DNA of 64,000 nt, taken from NCBI GenBank assembly GCA_028289195.1, contig JANQQR010000023.1, forward strand, positions 1 through 64,000, read 5' to 3'. This document shows, piece after piece, positions 42,451 to 51,688 of this stretch. Within the stretch, counting starts at the first letter, position 1. Each line of letters begins with the position of its first letter. Source of the stretch: Phycisphaerales bacterium. Lineage in GTDB: Bacteria > Planctomycetota > Phycisphaerae > Phycisphaerales > UBA1924. The position numbers were made by a program, and so were the translations under genes. Below the pieces are notes generated by a model, which was not told where the DNA came from, did not search any database, and saw nothing but the letters and a program-made list of their open reading frames with translations.

Positions 42451-43899
42451 GTGACGACCCGACGACGGCCACATGTCATGAGCGCACTCATCGCGGCGTT
42501 GCCGGGTGTGCTGCTGTCGGCGCCCGATCCGGCACGGGCCGAGTCCCGGGAACAGCTGCTCCCGGTGACCTACACCGAGCTCGCGCTCGCGTTCATCCGA
42601 TTCGAGCAAGCCCTCCTCGAGAGCGAGGCCGCTGGCGAAGACCTGGTCGACATCAACCGTCGTTTCGACCGAGCGACCCGTCACTACTTCTCTCGCCGCC
42701 TGGAGCCCGCGTTCGAGGAACTGAACGCTCTGGCGGCCCGCCTGCAACGCGCTGAGGATGAACGCTGGAGGGTTGAGCTTTCCAGCGTCCGCGCGACGTT
42801 CTCCCGAGATGCGTGGATCCTGAATGACGGCTCGCCGTCGATCACGATTACGGCGCCATCGAGTGAGATCGAGTCCCTCACGCTCGAGATGGTCCGCGGA
42901 AGGCGTGTCATCGGCGAGCGAGATCTCACCCTCCAGCACGGCCACGCCGCGTTCCCGATCGACGAGATCGCCGGCGCACCGGGCCCCGGACCAATCGTGT
43001 TCCGAATTCGCCCCTCGGATGCCCCGTCCCCCGGGGTGGCCATCGCGCACCTCTCGGTTTTCGCCCGCTCTCCCGATGCGCAGATCACGGAGCTGCGCAA
43101 ACGCGTGGAGGCCCTGTCGCTCGGCGACGAACGCGCGGGACAGATCATCCGGGACCGCCTCGAAGCCGCCCGCCCGGACCGCCGCCAGTCCTCCCTGGGA
43201 AGCGTCACCCAGGACCCGTCGTTTCTGCTCCTCCAGATCGAGGAGGAACTCGAAGAGCTGGAATCCGGGAGAGACCCCTACCGCAACAGAGCGGGCGACT
43301 ACCTCCGCCCGCTGCGAGCCAGCGGCACGACCATTCCTGCACGCGTGTTCGTCCCCGAGACCGACGATCCCGAAAGGGAGCGCCCGCTCATCGTCGCGCT
43401 GCACGGAGCGAGCGTCGACCAGAACATGTTCTTCGATGGGTACGGGCGCGGGGCGATCAAGCGCGCCGCGTTGACGCACGACGCGATCATCGCCGCCCCG
43501 CTGACGTACACCTTCGCGGTCAATACGAGCAACCTGACCACGCTCCTCGAGGATCTGTCGACGGACTACCGGATCGACCGCTCGCGTGTCGTCATGATCG
43601 GGCATTCACTCGGGGCCGTGAGCGCGCTGGGATTCGCGAGCGACCGGCGAGAGGATCTGCGGCGCGTCGTCTGCCTCGCCGGATTCCGGCCGATCCCCGT
43701 CGGCACCGAGATGAGCCCCGTCCGGGTGTACCTGGCCGAACACGATTACATCTTCTCGCCGGCGCGGGTGCGCCCGTTTAGCGACGCAGCGCTCGAATCG
43801 GGCGCTCCGATCCAGATCATCACGATCCCGGACCAGGGCCACACCCTCATCGTCCCGCAGGTGCTCGATGAGGCGATCGCCTGGCTGCTCGCCCCGTAG
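42451..43899 (+). CDS. Exported alpha/beta hydrolase esterase
   Basis: 482 residues from a GTG at 42451, keeping the RRRP basic region of the signal peptide that ends near DPARA. The N-terminal half (to about 290) is an unrecognised helical/beta region. The C-terminal half is an alpha/beta hydrolase with LIVALHGAS (oxyanion), nucleophile S386 in GHSLGAVS, D432 in EHD and H464 in DQGH, a full triad similar to poly(3-hydroxybutyrate) depolymerase/feruloyl-esterase-type hydrolases. It starts 10 bases after the second protease stop and may share its transcript. Confidence 0.85.
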   Translation: MTTRRRPHVMSALIAALPGVLLSAPDPARAESREQLLPVTYTELALAFIRFEQALLESEAAGEDLVDINRRFDRATRHYFSRRLEPAFEELNALAARLQRAEDERWRVELSSVRATFSRDAWILNDGSPSITITAPSSEIESLTLEMVRGRRVIGERDLTLQHGHAAFPIDEIAGAPGPGPIVFRIRPSDAPSPGVAIAHLSVFARSPDAQITELRKRVEALSLGDERAGQIIRDRLEAARPDRRQSSLGSVTQDPSFLLLQIEEELEELESGRDPYRNRAGDYLRPLRASGTTIPARVFVPETDDPERERPLIVALHGASVDQNMFFDGYGRGAIKRAALTHDAIIAAPLTYTFAVNTSNLTTLLEDLSTDYRIDRSRVVMIGHSLGAVSALGFASDRREDLRRVVCLAGFRPIPVGTEMSPVRVYLAEHDYIFSPARVRPFSDAALESGAPIQIITIPDQGHTLIVPQVLDEAIAWLLAP

Positions 43900-43901
43900 C
43901 T

Positions 43902-44531
43902 TTATTCGCCCGAAGGCGCCGAGCCCGACACGCCGTCGTACGGCTGCTCCGCGAGGAGCGCGTCGATCGCCGCATCGAGGCGATCCGGACGCAGACCCGC
44001 CGCCCTCACCATTCCCTTGCGATCCACGAGCACGTAGTACGGGAAGTACGGGACCGACCATCGGCGCACCGTCCGGCTCTGGATGTCGCGAGCAGTCGGG
44101 TACCGGATGTCGTGCTCGTCAACGAACTGCTGCATGAGCTCGCCGCGATTCGAATCGCACACGCCCATCACGCGGACGCCCTGATCGGCGTACTTGTCCA
44201 TGATCTCGTTCGTGTGCGGGATGGCCGCGATGCACGGGCGGCACCAGGTCCCCCAGAAGTCGATCAGCACGATCTTGCCGTGGAACTCGCCCTTGCCCGG
44301 CTTGCCGTTCGCCCAGGCCTCGACCTGCAGCCCCGGCGTCTTCTTGCCGACGAGCCGGGCGCGAGCCTCCACGGCCTGCCCGGTGTTCATCGTGTGCCAT
44401 TCGTCGGGGAACACCGCAACAGGGCCGGCGTTCGGCGCCGAGTCCTCGTTCGCGTTCGCCGGTGTCGAGCCGGCGAGGGCCAGCAGCGTCCCGAGCAGAG
44501 CGATCACGATGATGAGCGTGCGAGGTGCCAA
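43902..44531 (-). CDS. TlpA-like thioredoxin-family protein
   Basis: 209 residues from a TTG at 44531 that has AAAGGGAAG at good spacing; an in-frame GTG at 44597 is an alternative with a poorer N-terminus. The signal peptide ends near GSTPANANE. The thioredoxin fold has the redox motif WCRPC (C97, C100), preceded by IVLIDFWG and followed by the cis-proline region VPYFPYYVL. It is exported and likely reduces periplasmic disulfides or helps cytochrome or cofactor assembly. It converges on the esterase gene with two bases between them. Confidence 0.88.
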   Translation of the reverse strand: MAPRTLIIVIALLGTLLALAGSTPANANEDSAPNAGPVAVFPDEWHTMNTGQAVEARARLVGKKTPGLQVEAWANGKPGKGEFHGKIVLIDFWGTWCRPCIAAIPHTNEIMDKYADQGVRVMGVCDSNRGELMQQFVDEHDIRYPTARDIQSRTVRRWSVPYFPYYVLVDRKGMVRAAGLRPDRLDAAIDALLAEQPYDGVSGSAPSGE

Positions 44532-44626
44532 CGATCTTCCCTTTCCCCGGGGGCCCGAATCCACCGGCTGATTGAGACGAGGATTGTACCCCCACACCCG
44601 CGTCCGGACGCACCGGCGCGCGTGGG

Positions 44627-45763
44627 ATGTATGATCCGGTCCGCCCGATTATCGCACCTGGGACCCCCGCCTTGATCTCAGCAACGCTCGTCTTCTGGTT
44701 CCTCACCGCGCTCATCGTCTCGTTCGTGTGCTCGATCCTCGAGGCGATCCTCCTGGCAACGTCGCGGGCCCACGTCGAGCTCCTCCGCCGGGAGGGCAAG
44801 CGCTCCGGTCAGATCCTCTACGAACTCAAGAAGCGGATCGACCAGCCGCTCATCGGCATCCTCACGCTCAACACGCTGGCGAACATGTTCGGCTCGGCCG
44901 GTGTCGGCGCAGAGACGGCCCGGCTCGCGGTGCAACGGGGCATCGACCAAGCGGTCCCCGTCGCGGTCGCCGCCGGCTTGCTGACATTCGCCATCCTCGT
45001 GCTCTCCGAGATCGTGCCCAAAACGCTGGGAGCGACGTACTGGCGCACGCTCGCCGCTCCGGCCGCCCCGTTGATCAAGGCCATCGTGGTCATCCTGTGG
45101 CCCGTGATCCGGGCCCTGGAGTTCGTGCCCAAGCTCATCACCGGCGGAGAGGGGCGCGTGTCGGTGTCGCGTGAGGAGATCGCAGCGATGGCCGAGATCG
45201 GGGGCCAAGCCGGCTCGCTGCCCACCCGCGAATCCGAGGTCATCGGGAACCTGCTGCGACTGAATCTCCTCCGCGCCAAAGACGTCATGACGCCTCGGGT
45301 CGAGCTGTTCACGCTGCCCCAGTCGATGCGTGCTCAAGACGCCGCGGAGCAGCACACGCCGATCCGGTTCTCGCGCATCCCGATCTACGACGATTCTGTC
45401 GACCAGATCACCGGGATCGTGCTCCGCCACCAGATCCTCGAGGCATGCGTTTCAGGACGCGGGGGCACGCCGCTCGCCGAGCTCAAGCACCCCGTCAAGA
45501 TCTTCCCCGAGACCAAAACGATCGCATCGCTGCTCGACGAGTTCACCCGAACGGACGATCACATGTTCCTCGTCGTCGACGAGTACGGCGGCACCGAGGG
45601 GGTCGTGACGCTCGAAGACGTGCTCGAGACGCTCTTGGGCGTCGAGATCACCGACGAGATGGACGCCATCGAGAACCTCCGGCGCATGGCGCTGCAGCGC
45701 ATCGCGTCGGGACGGACCGATCGCCCGCCCGCTGGGGCCGCCCCCGGTAGCGAGAACCAGTAG
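44627..45763 (+). CDS. CNNM/CorC-type membrane protein with DUF21 and CBS domains
   Basis: 378 residues. An N-terminal DUF21 domain with four hydrophobic segments (to about residue 170, including LSEIVPKTLGATYWRTLA) is followed by a CBS pair (about 200-330, starting at DVMTPRVELFTL). The usual C-terminal CorC/HlyC domain is missing. This family is linked to magnesium or other divalent cation transport. The ATG at 44627 is used; a TTG at 44672, just before the first membrane segment, is possible. It converges on the Bat operon, whose last stop begins four bases after this stop. Confidence 0.9.
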   Translation: MYDPVRPIIAPGTPALISATLVFWFLTALIVSFVCSILEAILLATSRAHVELLRREGKRSGQILYELKKRIDQPLIGILTLNTLANMFGSAGVGAETARLAVQRGIDQAVPVAVAAGLLTFAILVLSEIVPKTLGATYWRTLAAPAAPLIKAIVVILWPVIRALEFVPKLITGGEGRVSVSREEIAAMAEIGGQAGSLPTRESEVIGNLLRLNLLRAKDVMTPRVELFTLPQSMRAQDAAEQHTPIRFSRIPIYDDSVDQITGIVLRHQILEACVSGRGGTPLAELKHPVKIFPETKTIASLLDEFTRTDDHMFLVVDEYGGTEGVVTLEDVLETLLGVEITDEMDAIENLRRMALQRIASGRTDRPPAGAAPGSENQ

Positions 45764-45766
45764 CGC

Positions 45767-46603
45767 TCAGATCAATTCGAACGACCCTGCGGGGAGCCAG
45801 GTCTCGCGCCCGTCGCCGAGGCGCACGAGCGCCCAGCCGACTCGTTGCTCGACCACCGTGAACTCGACCCCCGCGTGCAGCGGCTGGGTGAAGCTCGGCT
45901 GGTACGTGCTCTCGGCCGGTCCCTTCCGCCCGACCACCGCGCCAGCGACAACGACCCCCTCATCCTGCACGAGGGAGGCTCGCTGCTCGACAGCCAGCGA
46001 CAGGGCCATCGAGACACCGACCACCCCGGCAACGCCAGCGCCCCACCACGCCGGAGCGCCGCGAACCACACCGACCGTGCGCACCAGAAGCAGGGTCCAG
46101 AACACACACGAGGCGAACGCCAGAACCCCGAATCGCATCCGCGCGGGAAGTTCGTAGTGCCAGAACAGGAACAGCTCGGCGACGCGTTCGCCCGGTTCCC
46201 GCTCGATGCGGGTCCTCACGCGTTGACGCGCTTGCGACAGATTCGCCGCGATGTTCTCGTTTCCCGGCATGAGGCGCTCGGCGCGCCGGTACCCGAGCAC
46301 CGCCCGGCCGACATCGCCGCTGAGCAGGTAGGCGTTGGCGATGTTGTAGTGCAGCGCACCGCTCTGGAACCCGCCCTCTTCGATCAAGCGTCGGTACCCG
46401 GCGATCGCGCCGTCGAATCGCTCGACAGCCGACTCCCGGTCGTCTCGGAGCAACGCCGCGCCTTCCTGGAACTCCCGCTCCGCTTCCTGGAAGACGCGCT
46501 GCGACTCCTGGCGGCCCAGCTCCTGCGCGCACGCGGAACCGCACCCGAGCCCGACCCCGAGCGCGCTCGCGAGGATGAACCAGCAGGCTGCGACGCGATT
46601 CAC
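45767..46603 (-). CDS. batE: BatE-like TPR and SH3-domain membrane protein
   Basis: 278 residues from the GTG overlapping the batD stop (GTGA). The signal-like hydrophobic N-terminus ends near SACAQELG. TPR-type helices (about 60-125, with NIANAYLLSGDVGRAVLGYRRAE) are followed by two membrane segments (MRFGVLAFASCVFWTLL and AGVVGVSMALSLAV) and a C-terminal SH3-like domain. This is the BatE layout. It is the last gene of the Bat operon. Confidence 0.85.
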   Translation of the reverse strand: MNRVAACWFILASALGVGLGCGSACAQELGRQESQRVFQEAEREFQEGAALLRDDRESAVERFDGAIAGYRRLIEEGGFQSGALHYNIANAYLLSGDVGRAVLGYRRAERLMPGNENIAANLSQARQRVRTRIEREPGERVAELFLFWHYELPARMRFGVLAFASCVFWTLLLVRTVGVVRGAPAWWGAGVAGVVGVSMALSLAVEQRASLVQDEGVVVAGAVVGRKGPAESTYQPSFTQPLHAGVEFTVVEQRVGWALVRLGDGRETWLPAGSFELI

Positions 46604-48423
46604 GCCCCACCCCGCTTCCGCAGCACCCGATCGGACTCCGCCAGCGCGCCGGCAAGGTCTCGCGAGAGCTCGCTCAGGCCCGCCGGAGCGCCGCCGTACG
46701 CCGCAGCGTCGAGTGCCTCGAGGGCCTGGCGTATCCTCGATGCGAGGCCGGTCTCGAGGCGGGACTCGGCGATCTGCGCGCACTCGGCGAACGTCGTGGC
46801 CTCGGCGGGGCGCCCGAGGACGTCCGCGAAGTAGGCACGCGCCGCCACGCCGATCGCCTCGGCATCCTCGCCCGCGTCGGCGATCCCCTGCTGCGCCCGG
46901 GCGAGCGCCCCACGCTGGCGCCGGGCCGCCCCCTGGCTCTCGTTCCGGCGCCGCCACACGGCAACGACGCTCACTGCGGCGTAGGCAACCGGTGGAGCGA
47001 CGAGCGTCGCGATCCCCGCGGGCGACGTGGCCACCACGGAAAACCGGAACGACTGATCGGTGAGAGAACGACCCGGACCGAAGTTGTGGCGTATCCCACC
47101 GGTCAGTTCTTCCACTTCGCTCCGCGCGACACCGCCGCCGAGCCCCGCGCCTCCGATCGCATCGGCCGATGTCACGACCTTCGTCGGGCGGACCCGGAGC
47201 TCGATCGGTTCCGATCGCGCTACCTCGTAGGCTCCCGTCTCGACGTCGAAGTAGCCAAGTTCCAGCGACGGGATCGCGCCCGAATCCTCGGAAATCGCGC
47301 GGAGGATCCGCTGGTAGACCTTGGACGATCCCACAACCTGCGGCGGCGACTCCTCCCGCCCCACTCGGAACCGTGCGGCGAGTTCCGGCTGCTCAGCGAG
47401 GCCCAGATCGTCCGGCGCCAGGGAGGGCGTCGTGCCGGTCACCGTGATCGTCAGGTTGATCGGGTCCCCGACGTTCACCTCAGTCGGAGAGGCCTCGGCG
47501 TGGATCGCGTACCGCCCGATGAGCCCGCTGAATCGCTCGGGGCGCCCCGCTGTCGGGAGGGCGCGTGCCCGGACCGCCAGCTCGTTGGACGGCACGACGA
47601 CAGCCCGCGTGCGCGCGCGGTCGAAAATCGACCGGGGTCGCTCGAGCTGCAGCACCATGCGGGCGGTGGCCGGGCCGATCTCGATGACGCCGGCCCGGCG
47701 CGGGGCGATCTGGATCTCCCCGGTGTGCGTGTCGAAGACCTCGCCCTCGATCATGCTCTGCCCGCTGACGATGGGCACCGTCTCGCCGAGCATCTGCAGG
47801 TACCGCTGGCCCCGCCCGGTCCCGGCCGGACGCGGCGCGATCACGCGGAACGGCCCCTTCACCAGAGGGAACGCGAGGTTGACGTCGTCGGCGCTGTAGA
47901 GCCGGCGGGAAAGCGCGAGCGTGACACGGAGCGTGATCGGTTCGCCGACGTATGGCTCGGTGTTGTCCACCTCCACATAGAACCTGACGTCGTTGTCTTC
48001 CTGTGGCGGATCCACTCTGATCGGAACCCGCGCCGTCGGGTACCGCTGCCCGGCGACGACGACTTCGAATGGCGGGATGACGAAGTCCCCTGGCTTGGAC
48101 GCGACGACCTCGAACTCGTAGGTCACACCGAGCGTCTCGCGATGCGTCCTCCGACCGTTGATGATCGAGGTCACGCTCGACGATCGATCGAAGGTGCGCT
48201 GGAACTCGATCTGGAGGCCCTCGGCCTGCACCTCGAGCGGCACCTCGGCCTGGTTCGCGTTCTCGATGTTGATTTGGAGAGTGATCGGCTCGTTGACGAA
48301 GGCGGTCCGAGAGCTCACCGCGGTCGACACGTTGATCTCGGCCGATGTCTGGCGCGCAGCGCTCGTCGCGTTCACCACGAGTGTCAGCATCAGGATGAGC
48401 ACAGCGCGGGCCGGCATGATCAC
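46600..48423 (-). CDS. batD: BatD-like membrane protein
   Basis: 607 residues from the GTG at 48423 that overlaps the previous stop as GTGA; the ATG two codons later is also possible. A cleavable signal sequence is followed by long Ig-like beta domains (SRTAFVNEPITLQINIEN, VDNTEPYVGEPITLRVTL) typical of BatD, then a membrane segment around 470-495 and a helical cytosolic tail. BatD belongs to the Bacteroides aerotolerance (Bat) group; its exact biochemical role is unknown. Confidence 0.88.
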   Translation of the reverse strand: MIMPARAVLILMLTLVVNATSAARQTSAEINVSTAVSSRTAFVNEPITLQINIENANQAEVPLEVQAEGLQIEFQRTFDRSSSVTSIINGRRTHRETLGVTYEFEVVASKPGDFVIPPFEVVVAGQRYPTARVPIRVDPPQEDNDVRFYVEVDNTEPYVGEPITLRVTLALSRRLYSADDVNLAFPLVKGPFRVIAPRPAGTGRGQRYLQMLGETVPIVSGQSMIEGEVFDTHTGEIQIAPRRAGVIEIGPATARMVLQLERPRSIFDRARTRAVVVPSNELAVRARALPTAGRPERFSGLIGRYAIHAEASPTEVNVGDPINLTITVTGTTPSLAPDDLGLAEQPELAARFRVGREESPPQVVGSSKVYQRILRAISEDSGAIPSLELGYFDVETGAYEVARSEPIELRVRPTKVVTSADAIGGAGLGGGVARSEVEELTGGIRHNFGPGRSLTDQSFRFSVVATSPAGIATLVAPPVAYAAVSVVAVWRRRNESQGAARRQRGALARAQQGIADAGEDAEAIGVAARAYFADVLGRPAEATTFAECAQIAESRLETGLASRIRQALEALDAAAYGGAPAGLSELSRDLAGALAESDRVLRKRGGA

Positions 48424-49607
48424 CAATCCTTATCCACGGGACGAGACCTCGTCTCGGATTGCCGGCGGAATTCCTCGAGACGCTCCTTCTCCAGGCGCTC
48501 TTTCTCGAGCAGCTGCTCCACGAGCTCCTCGATCTGCTGCGCCTCGAGTTCTTCCTCGCTGGGCTCTGGGGATTCGCCCGCCTGAGCCTGCTGCTCGGGC
48601 TGGTTCTGCTCTTGGGATTCGCCGTCTTCTCCCTGCTCCTGCTCCTGCTGCTCTTGGCCCTCTCCCTCACCCTCGTTCTGTTCGCCCAACTGCTCGCGGA
48701 CCTGTTGCGCCGCCTGGCGCAGCTCCTCCGCCGCCTGCTCCTGGCTGCTCTGGCCCTGGCGGGCCTCTCCCTGCTGCAGCTGATCCTCGGCGTTCTGCTG
48801 AGACTCCTGCGCGCGATCGAGCGCTTCCTGGGCTTGTTCGAGCTGCTCGCCGGCCCCCTGCTGCTGCATCTGCTCGCGCATCTCCTCCATGCGTTCGCTC
48901 AGCTGCTGCGTCTGCTCGGAGATGTTCTGCTGGTCCTGGGCCTGCTGCTGGCGCTGCTCCTGAGTCTGCTCGGATTCGGCGCCCTGGTCGCGCTGCTCCT
49001 GCTCCTGGCGGTCCCGGACCTCTGCGCTCTCGCCCGCCTCGCGTTCCTGCTCCTCGGCCGCTTCTTCGAGATCCTCGGCGAGCTGCTTGAGCTGCTCCTG
49101 CTGCTGACGCATCTGCTCGAGCTGCTGCTCGAGATTCGATCGCATCATGCGCGACATCTCCAGATTCCGCGCCGCCTCGATGTCGGCGGGGTCGAGATCG
49201 AGCGCACTGCGGAACAGGTTCTCAGCGTTCTTGAGCGAATCGATAGCCTGCGACGGGTCCTCCGGGGGCGCCGACATCAGCTTGTCGATGGCGATCCGGC
49301 CGAGGTTGTACCGAGCCTTCGAGGCCAGATCTCCGGCCCCGCGCGCAGAGTCGACCCGGCGCAGCAACGACTCGGCGTCGTCCAATGCACCGATCTCGTA
49401 CGCCGTGATCGCGCTGTTGTAAACCGCCTCGAGCGCGTCGGGATCGGCTTCGATCGCGCGCTCGTAGAACTCGGCGGCTTCCGCCGTTTCGCCCTGGCGG
49501 AACAGCTCGTTCCCCTGACGGACCAGGCTCCGCCACGACTCGCTCGCCTCGGCGACACCGGCGAGTGAAACGCAAACACCACAGATGATCAACGAGTGTC
49601 TACGCAC
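48420..49607 (-). CDS. BatC-like TPR protein with a long Gln/Glu coiled-coil tail
   Basis: 395 residues from the GTG at 49607. The signal peptide (ending near AEASE) is followed by TPR motifs (about 25-150, with GNELFRQGETAEAAEFYERAIEADP). Residues 155-390 are extremely Gln/Glu-rich, predicted coiled coil, with many EQ and QQ runs. TPR plus acidic coiled-coil is the BatC pattern, although the Gln content here is unusually high. It overlaps both neighbours by 3-8 bases. Confidence 0.83.
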   Translation of the reverse strand: MRRHSLIICGVCVSLAGVAEASESWRSLVRQGNELFRQGETAEAAEFYERAIEADPDALEAVYNSAITAYEIGALDDAESLLRRVDSARGAGDLASKARYNLGRIAIDKLMSAPPEDPSQAIDSLKNAENLFRSALDLDPADIEAARNLEMSRMMRSNLEQQLEQMRQQQEQLKQLAEDLEEAAEEQEREAGESAEVRDRQEQEQRDQGAESEQTQEQRQQQAQDQQNISEQTQQLSERMEEMREQMQQQGAGEQLEQAQEALDRAQESQQNAEDQLQQGEARQGQSSQEQAAEELRQAAQQVREQLGEQNEGEGEGQEQQEQEQGEDGESQEQNQPEQQAQAGESPEPSEEELEAQQIEELVEQLLEKERLEKERLEEFRRQSETRSRPVDKDW

Positions 49608-50607
49608 GCTTCCGCTCCGAGATGAGGCGTTCGAGTCCGAGCAGCGCCAAAGCGCCTGCCAGAAAGAGCTGAAACTTCTCGTCGTACCGGACCGCCTTGG
49701 AAGCCTCGAGTTCGCGGCGCTCGGCCTGGGCGATCAGGTCTTCGTACACGCGGTCGAGCTCGATGGTTCCGGTCGACACGTTGAAGTACACGCCCCCGTT
49801 CGAGGCGTCGGCGACCTGCTTGAGCGTCTCGGCGTCGAGCCGGCTGAGCACCTGCTCGCCGCGATACTCGACGAACCGGCGCCTGCCCCGCTCGTCGGTG
49901 AACGGGATCGGCCGCCCGACGTCCTCGTCGCCGATACCGATCGCGATGATGCGGACGCCCGCCTCGCCGGCCGCCTGGGCCGCCTCGACGGGGAAGCTCT
50001 CGTGATCCTCGCCATCGGTGATGAGAATGATGTCCTTGAAGCTCGATTCCTCTTCCTCGAACACCTCGGAGGTAGCCTTGCGGATCGCGTCGCCGATCAG
50101 CGTCCCGCCGCGCGAGACTGTCCCCGGGCCCAGAGCCTCCAGGGCCGTGCGCGCGAAGCCGTAGTCGTGTGTGAGCGGGCAGACGACCGCCGCGGATCCC
50201 GCGAATCCCACGATCGCGACACGATCTCCCCGCACGGCGCGCATCACGTCGGTCACCCAGAGCTTGGCCTTCTCCAGACGGTTCGGCGCGAGATCCTCGG
50301 CGAGCATGCTCTTAGAGACATCGACCACGAAGCACACGTCGCGCCCGGCTTTGCGCACCTCCTGAGGGGTCGGGTTCCACTGCGGGCGGGCGAGCGAGAC
50401 CACCACCAATCCGAGCGACGCCGCCACGAGCGCCGCCTTGATCGCCGGGCGCACGATGCTCGATCGCCCGGCGACTTCCGGCCACAGCCCGCGCGACGCG
50501 AACCGGGCCATGTCTGCACGACGGCGGAGCAGCCCGTGGAGCGCCAGCAGAAGCAGCGCGGGCACGAGCCACAGCCAGATCAGCGTCTCGACAGAGCCGA
50601 AGCGCAT
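49600..50607 (-). CDS. BatB-like VWA-domain membrane protein
   Basis: 335 residues from the ATG at 50607. Two N-terminal membrane segments (about 8-25 and 55-73) precede a von Willebrand factor A domain with the MIDAS motif DVSKS at 96-100 and the TDGEDH loop. A C-terminal membrane segment lies near 315-330. It starts one base after the upstream VWA gene. Two VWA proteins in tandem are standard for Bat operons and are thought to assemble with each other in the periplasm. Confidence 0.9.
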   Translation of the reverse strand: MRFGSVETLIWLWLVPALLLLALHGLLRRRADMARFASRGLWPEVAGRSSIVRPAIKAALVAASLGLVVVSLARPQWNPTPQEVRKAGRDVCFVVDVSKSMLAEDLAPNRLEKAKLWVTDVMRAVRGDRVAIVGFAGSAAVVCPLTHDYGFARTALEALGPGTVSRGGTLIGDAIRKATSEVFEEEESSFKDIILITDGEDHESFPVEAAQAAGEAGVRIIAIGIGDEDVGRPIPFTDERGRRRFVEYRGEQVLSRLDAETLKQVADASNGGVYFNVSTGTIELDRVYEDLIAQAERRELEASKAVRYDEKFQLFLAGALALLGLERLISERKRA

Positions 50608-50608
50608 G

Positions 50609-51688
50609 TCAGGAGGCCCTCCGAAGGAAGGTGAGTCCGAGCAGCGCATCCAGGCCCAGGAGCACCAAGCCGGCCATCGCCCACGGAGCGAAGGCCTCGT
50701 TGTAGCTCGTGAACTCCACGGAGGTGATCTCGGTTGTCTCCAGCTCGTCGATCCTCTCGTAGATCTCCCGGAGCGACTCGCCGCTGCGCGCCCGCCAGTA
50801 GTTCCCGCCCGTCAGCTCGGCGACTCGCTTCAGGAGCGATTCATTGAAGCCCTGACCCGGACGGATCGGCACGAGCCCTCGCGAGGCCCGGACGCGTCCG
50901 CCCCGTTCGTCGCCGATGCCGATGGCGTAGATCTTGATGCCCCACTCCTGGCACAGGCGGGCGGCCTGGAGCGAGCTGATCTGCCCCTGGTTCTCGTCGC
51001 CGTCGGTGAGCAGGACGATCGCCTTGCTCTTGATCGTGAACTCGGGATCGATCTCGCCCTCGTTCCGCGCGATCAGTTCCTTCTCGGCCTGCTGCAGGCG
51101 TGCCGCGGCCAGCGCAAGGCCATCGCCGATCGCGGTGCCGCCCTCGACCCGGTCGCGCGCCAGATCGACCCCGCGCACGAGGTCGATGAGCGTCGTGTGC
51201 ACGCGCACCAGCGGGCAGATGGTTTCGGCGAAGCCGGCGAAGGTGACGAGGCCGATCAGGTCCTCCGGGCGCCCCTCCAGACCGGCGTCGTTGCCCTCGA
51301 CGAACTCCTGGAACACCCGCTTGACGACCTCGAGGCGCTCGAGTTGCTCGCGGTCGTAGTTCATCGGCAGTTCCATCGACAGCGAGCGGTCGACGACCAT
51401 CATGATCGCCACGCCCTGTGCTGTCGTGCGCACCTCGCCCTGGCCGATGCGCGGGCGGGCGGCCGCGACGACCAGCAGCACCATGGCCGCTGTTCGCAAC
51501 GCAGGGGGGAGCCACGCGAGGCGGGTGCGCCACGTCCGCCCGGCGGGCTCGACGAGCGGCACCCACGAGTACCGGATCACGGACCGGCGACGGGCCCTGG
51601 CGCCCCACCACCCCAGCGCCAGAGCGAGCGGGAGGATCGCCAGCACATACGGAGACGCGAACTCCAGATTGCGCAGCGACTCGATCAT
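50609..51688 (-). CDS. BatA-like VWA-domain membrane protein
   Basis: 359 residues from the ATG at 51688, which overlaps the stop of the preceding lipoprotein gene (ATGA). Two N-terminal membrane segments and a VWA domain with MIDAS DRSLS (100-104) and LTDGDENQG are present. A C-terminal segment WAMAGLVLLGLDALLGL returns to the membrane. It pairs with the downstream VWA gene. Confidence 0.9.
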   Translation of the reverse strand: MIESLRNLEFASPYVLAILPLALALGWWGARARRRSVIRYSWVPLVEPAGRTWRTRLAWLPPALRTAAMVLLVVAAARPRIGQGEVRTTAQGVAIMMVVDRSLSMELPMNYDREQLERLEVVKRVFQEFVEGNDAGLEGRPEDLIGLVTFAGFAETICPLVRVHTTLIDLVRGVDLARDRVEGGTAIGDGLALAAARLQQAEKELIARNEGEIDPEFTIKSKAIVLLTDGDENQGQISSLQAARLCQEWGIKIYAIGIGDERGGRVRASRGLVPIRPGQGFNESLLKRVAELTGGNYWRARSGESLREIYERIDELETTEITSVEFTSYNEAFAPWAMAGLVLLGLDALLGLTFLRRAS